This document shows, piece by piece, positions 63,032 to 64,000 of a stretch of 64,000 nt of DNA. A model generated the notes under the pieces. That model saw only the letters and a program-made list of their open reading frames with translations, ran no database searches and was not told where the DNA came from. Every line of letters begins with the position of its first letter. Position 1 is the first letter of the stretch. Made by a program: the position numbers and the translations under genes. Origin of the DNA: [Actinobacillus] rossii. Its GTDB lineage: Bacteria > Pseudomonadota > Gammaproteobacteria > Enterobacterales > Pasteurellaceae. Where the stretch lies: contig UFRQ01000003.1 in NCBI GenBank assembly GCA_900444965.1, positions 992,001 through 1,056,000 of the forward strand, written 5' to 3'.

Positions 63032-63069
63032 GGTGCGGTCAAAAATTTAACTATTTTTGACCGCACTTT
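63032..63069 (-). terminator. Paired uptake-sequence terminator after galM
   Basis: On the minus strand AAAGTGCGGTCAAAAATAG pairs with AAATTTTTGACCGCAC. It separates galM from the corC-lnt pair transcribed in the same direction. Confidence 0.8.
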
Positions 63070-63078
63070 AGGGATGGT

Positions 63079-64000
63079 TTACATCACAAATTTAAACATT
63101 GTCCAATGTTCATAACCTTCTTTGGCTTTTGCCATGCCACCATATTGCCACCATTCAGGATGATTAGGCGTGTCTGGCAAGGCTTGAGTTTCTAATGCAA
63201 TTCCGCTGTAATCCATATACTGTCCACCGTTACGAGTTGGTGTGCCAGCAAGATAATTGCCAGTGTAAACTTGTAAGGCGCGTTGGCTGGTTCGGACTTC
63301 TAGGCTCAGTGAACGATCAAGTGCGGTCAGAATAGCACAAGGTTTTACGCCACTTTCATTGAGTAAAAATGAATGATCATAGCCTTTGGTTGATTGCTGT
63401 TCTTCTAGCAAAAAATCCTGTTGGATCATTTTCTCTGTCCGGAAATCAAAACTGGTTTTGTTTACTGATTTTAATGGGGCATTAGGGATACCTTCGCTAT
63501 TGACTGGTAAAAATTGTTCTGCATTAAGCTGTAAGAAGTGATGACGAACATCGCAACCATCCATCGCATTGTTTAAATTGAAATACGCATGATTTGTCAG
63601 GTTGAGCGGTGTATCTTGTTGATTTTGCGCACGATAAGTAATGCGTACTGAATTATCATCACCTAATGTGAAACAAACTGTGGCTTTTACTTCACCAGAG
63701 AACCCCTGATCGCCATCTGGCGAAAAATGAGAAAAAGTCACTGAATTCTCAGAAAAAGAATCTAATTTCCACCGCACTTTGTCCCAGCCCATTCCACCGT
63801 GCAGTTGATGCGGACCTTGATTTGTTGTTAATCCTAATTGTTCAGCGTTAGCAATGCGGTTGGCGTAACGTCCAATACTTGCCCCGAGATAAGCGCGTTG
63901 AACAGGATAGTCATCAGGTTGACAACCAAGTAAAACTTCACGTTGTTCCCCTTTGACCGGCAGTTTACAAGAAATCCATGTAGCACCCCAATCCATCACT
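63079..64000 (-). CDS. galM: Aldose 1-epimerase (5' end outside window)
   Basis: About 306 C-terminal residues of GalM (usual length about 340). The frame is open to the window edge, so the N-terminus is missing. MDWGATWISCKLPVKGEQRE, LGASIGRYANRIANAEQLGL, HANLTNHAYFNL-type segment (NLTNHAYFNLNNAMDG with the catalytic His) and SGIALETQALPDTPNHPEW with the catalytic Glu are present. It interconverts alpha and beta anomers of galactose and glucose. Confidence 0.95.
   Translation of the reverse strand, partial: VMDWGATWISCKLPVKGEQREVLLGCQPDDYPVQRAYLGASIGRYANRIANAEQLGLTTNQGPHQLHGGMGWDKVRWKLDSFSENSVTFSHFSPDGDQGFSGEVKATVCFTLGDDNSVRITYRAQNQQDTPLNLTNHAYFNLNNAMDGCDVRHHFLQLNAEQFLPVNSEGIPNAPLKSVNKTSFDFRTEKMIQQDFLLEEQQSTKGYDHSFLLNESGVKPCAILTALDRSLSLEVRTSQRALQVYTGNYLAGTPTRNGGQYMDYSGIALETQALPDTPNHPEWWQYGGMAKAKEGYEHWTMFKFVM

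Overview
The window is a chromosomal segment of a Pasteurellaceae bacterium, most likely Haemophilus or a close relative. The Hin-type DNA uptake sequence (core AAGTGCGGT / ACCGCACTT) occurs throughout, often as inverted pairs acting as terminators. Core genes (his operon, upp-uraA, cysS, ppiB, xseA, rapZ-ptsN-lptBAC, cdaR-gntP-garK, lnt-corC, galM) carry family-typical motifs. The species is inferred, not proven.

Bases 1-4760 hold the 3' half of a histidine operon (hisH, hisA, hisF, hisIE). Non-histidine genes are interleaved with it: a nuclease-like partial ORF, a MOSC protein, a VOC protein, and a DUF559 endonuclease-like gene enclosed by two inverted, structured 66-bp repeats. Bases 4760-9203 hold upp, uraA, a YafJ-like class II glutamine amidotransferase and cysS.

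Bases 9386-16335 look like an island between cysS and ppiB. A LysR regulator diverges from galD-ligJ-ligK-ligI-like genes, the lower protocatechuate 4,5-cleavage / gallate route ending in pyruvate and oxaloacetate. A DctA-family carrier with altered substrate-site residues follows, then an intact IS1016-like element with an 8-bp target duplication. No ring-cleavage dioxygenase is present in the window. Bases 16434-26066 return to core genes, including a PtsN whose usual phosphorylated histidine is an arginine.

Bases 26123-60507 are a complete-looking 34.4-kb Mu-like (FluMu-type) transposable prophage. Its ends are TGTA...TACA and it is flanked by a 5-bp duplication (ACTAT). From the left (high-coordinate) end it has a LexA-like repressor on the plus strand. 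The minus strand then carries Ner, MuA transposase, MuB, small early genes, GemA, an RdgC-family protein, Mor, a lysis cassette, terminase and head genes, a contractile tail with a probable -2 frameshift, and tail fibres. At the right end, where Mu carries mom, lies a C5-methyltransferase-like gene preceded by a short leader ORF made mostly of 23 GCAA tetranucleotide repeats. Stop and start codons are chained (ATGA overlap, leader stop on the next Shine-Dalgarno), which suggests a phase-variable, translation-coupled methyltransferase.

Other unusual points in the prophage are a shared late-promoter motif before lys and gene I, a 14-bp hairpin that hides the endolysin ribosome-binding site, a poly-G frameshift tract in an early gene, a tRNA-like element antisense to the head genes, and a split baseplate-hub gene. 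Bases 60525-64000 hold lnt, corC and a 5'-truncated galM.
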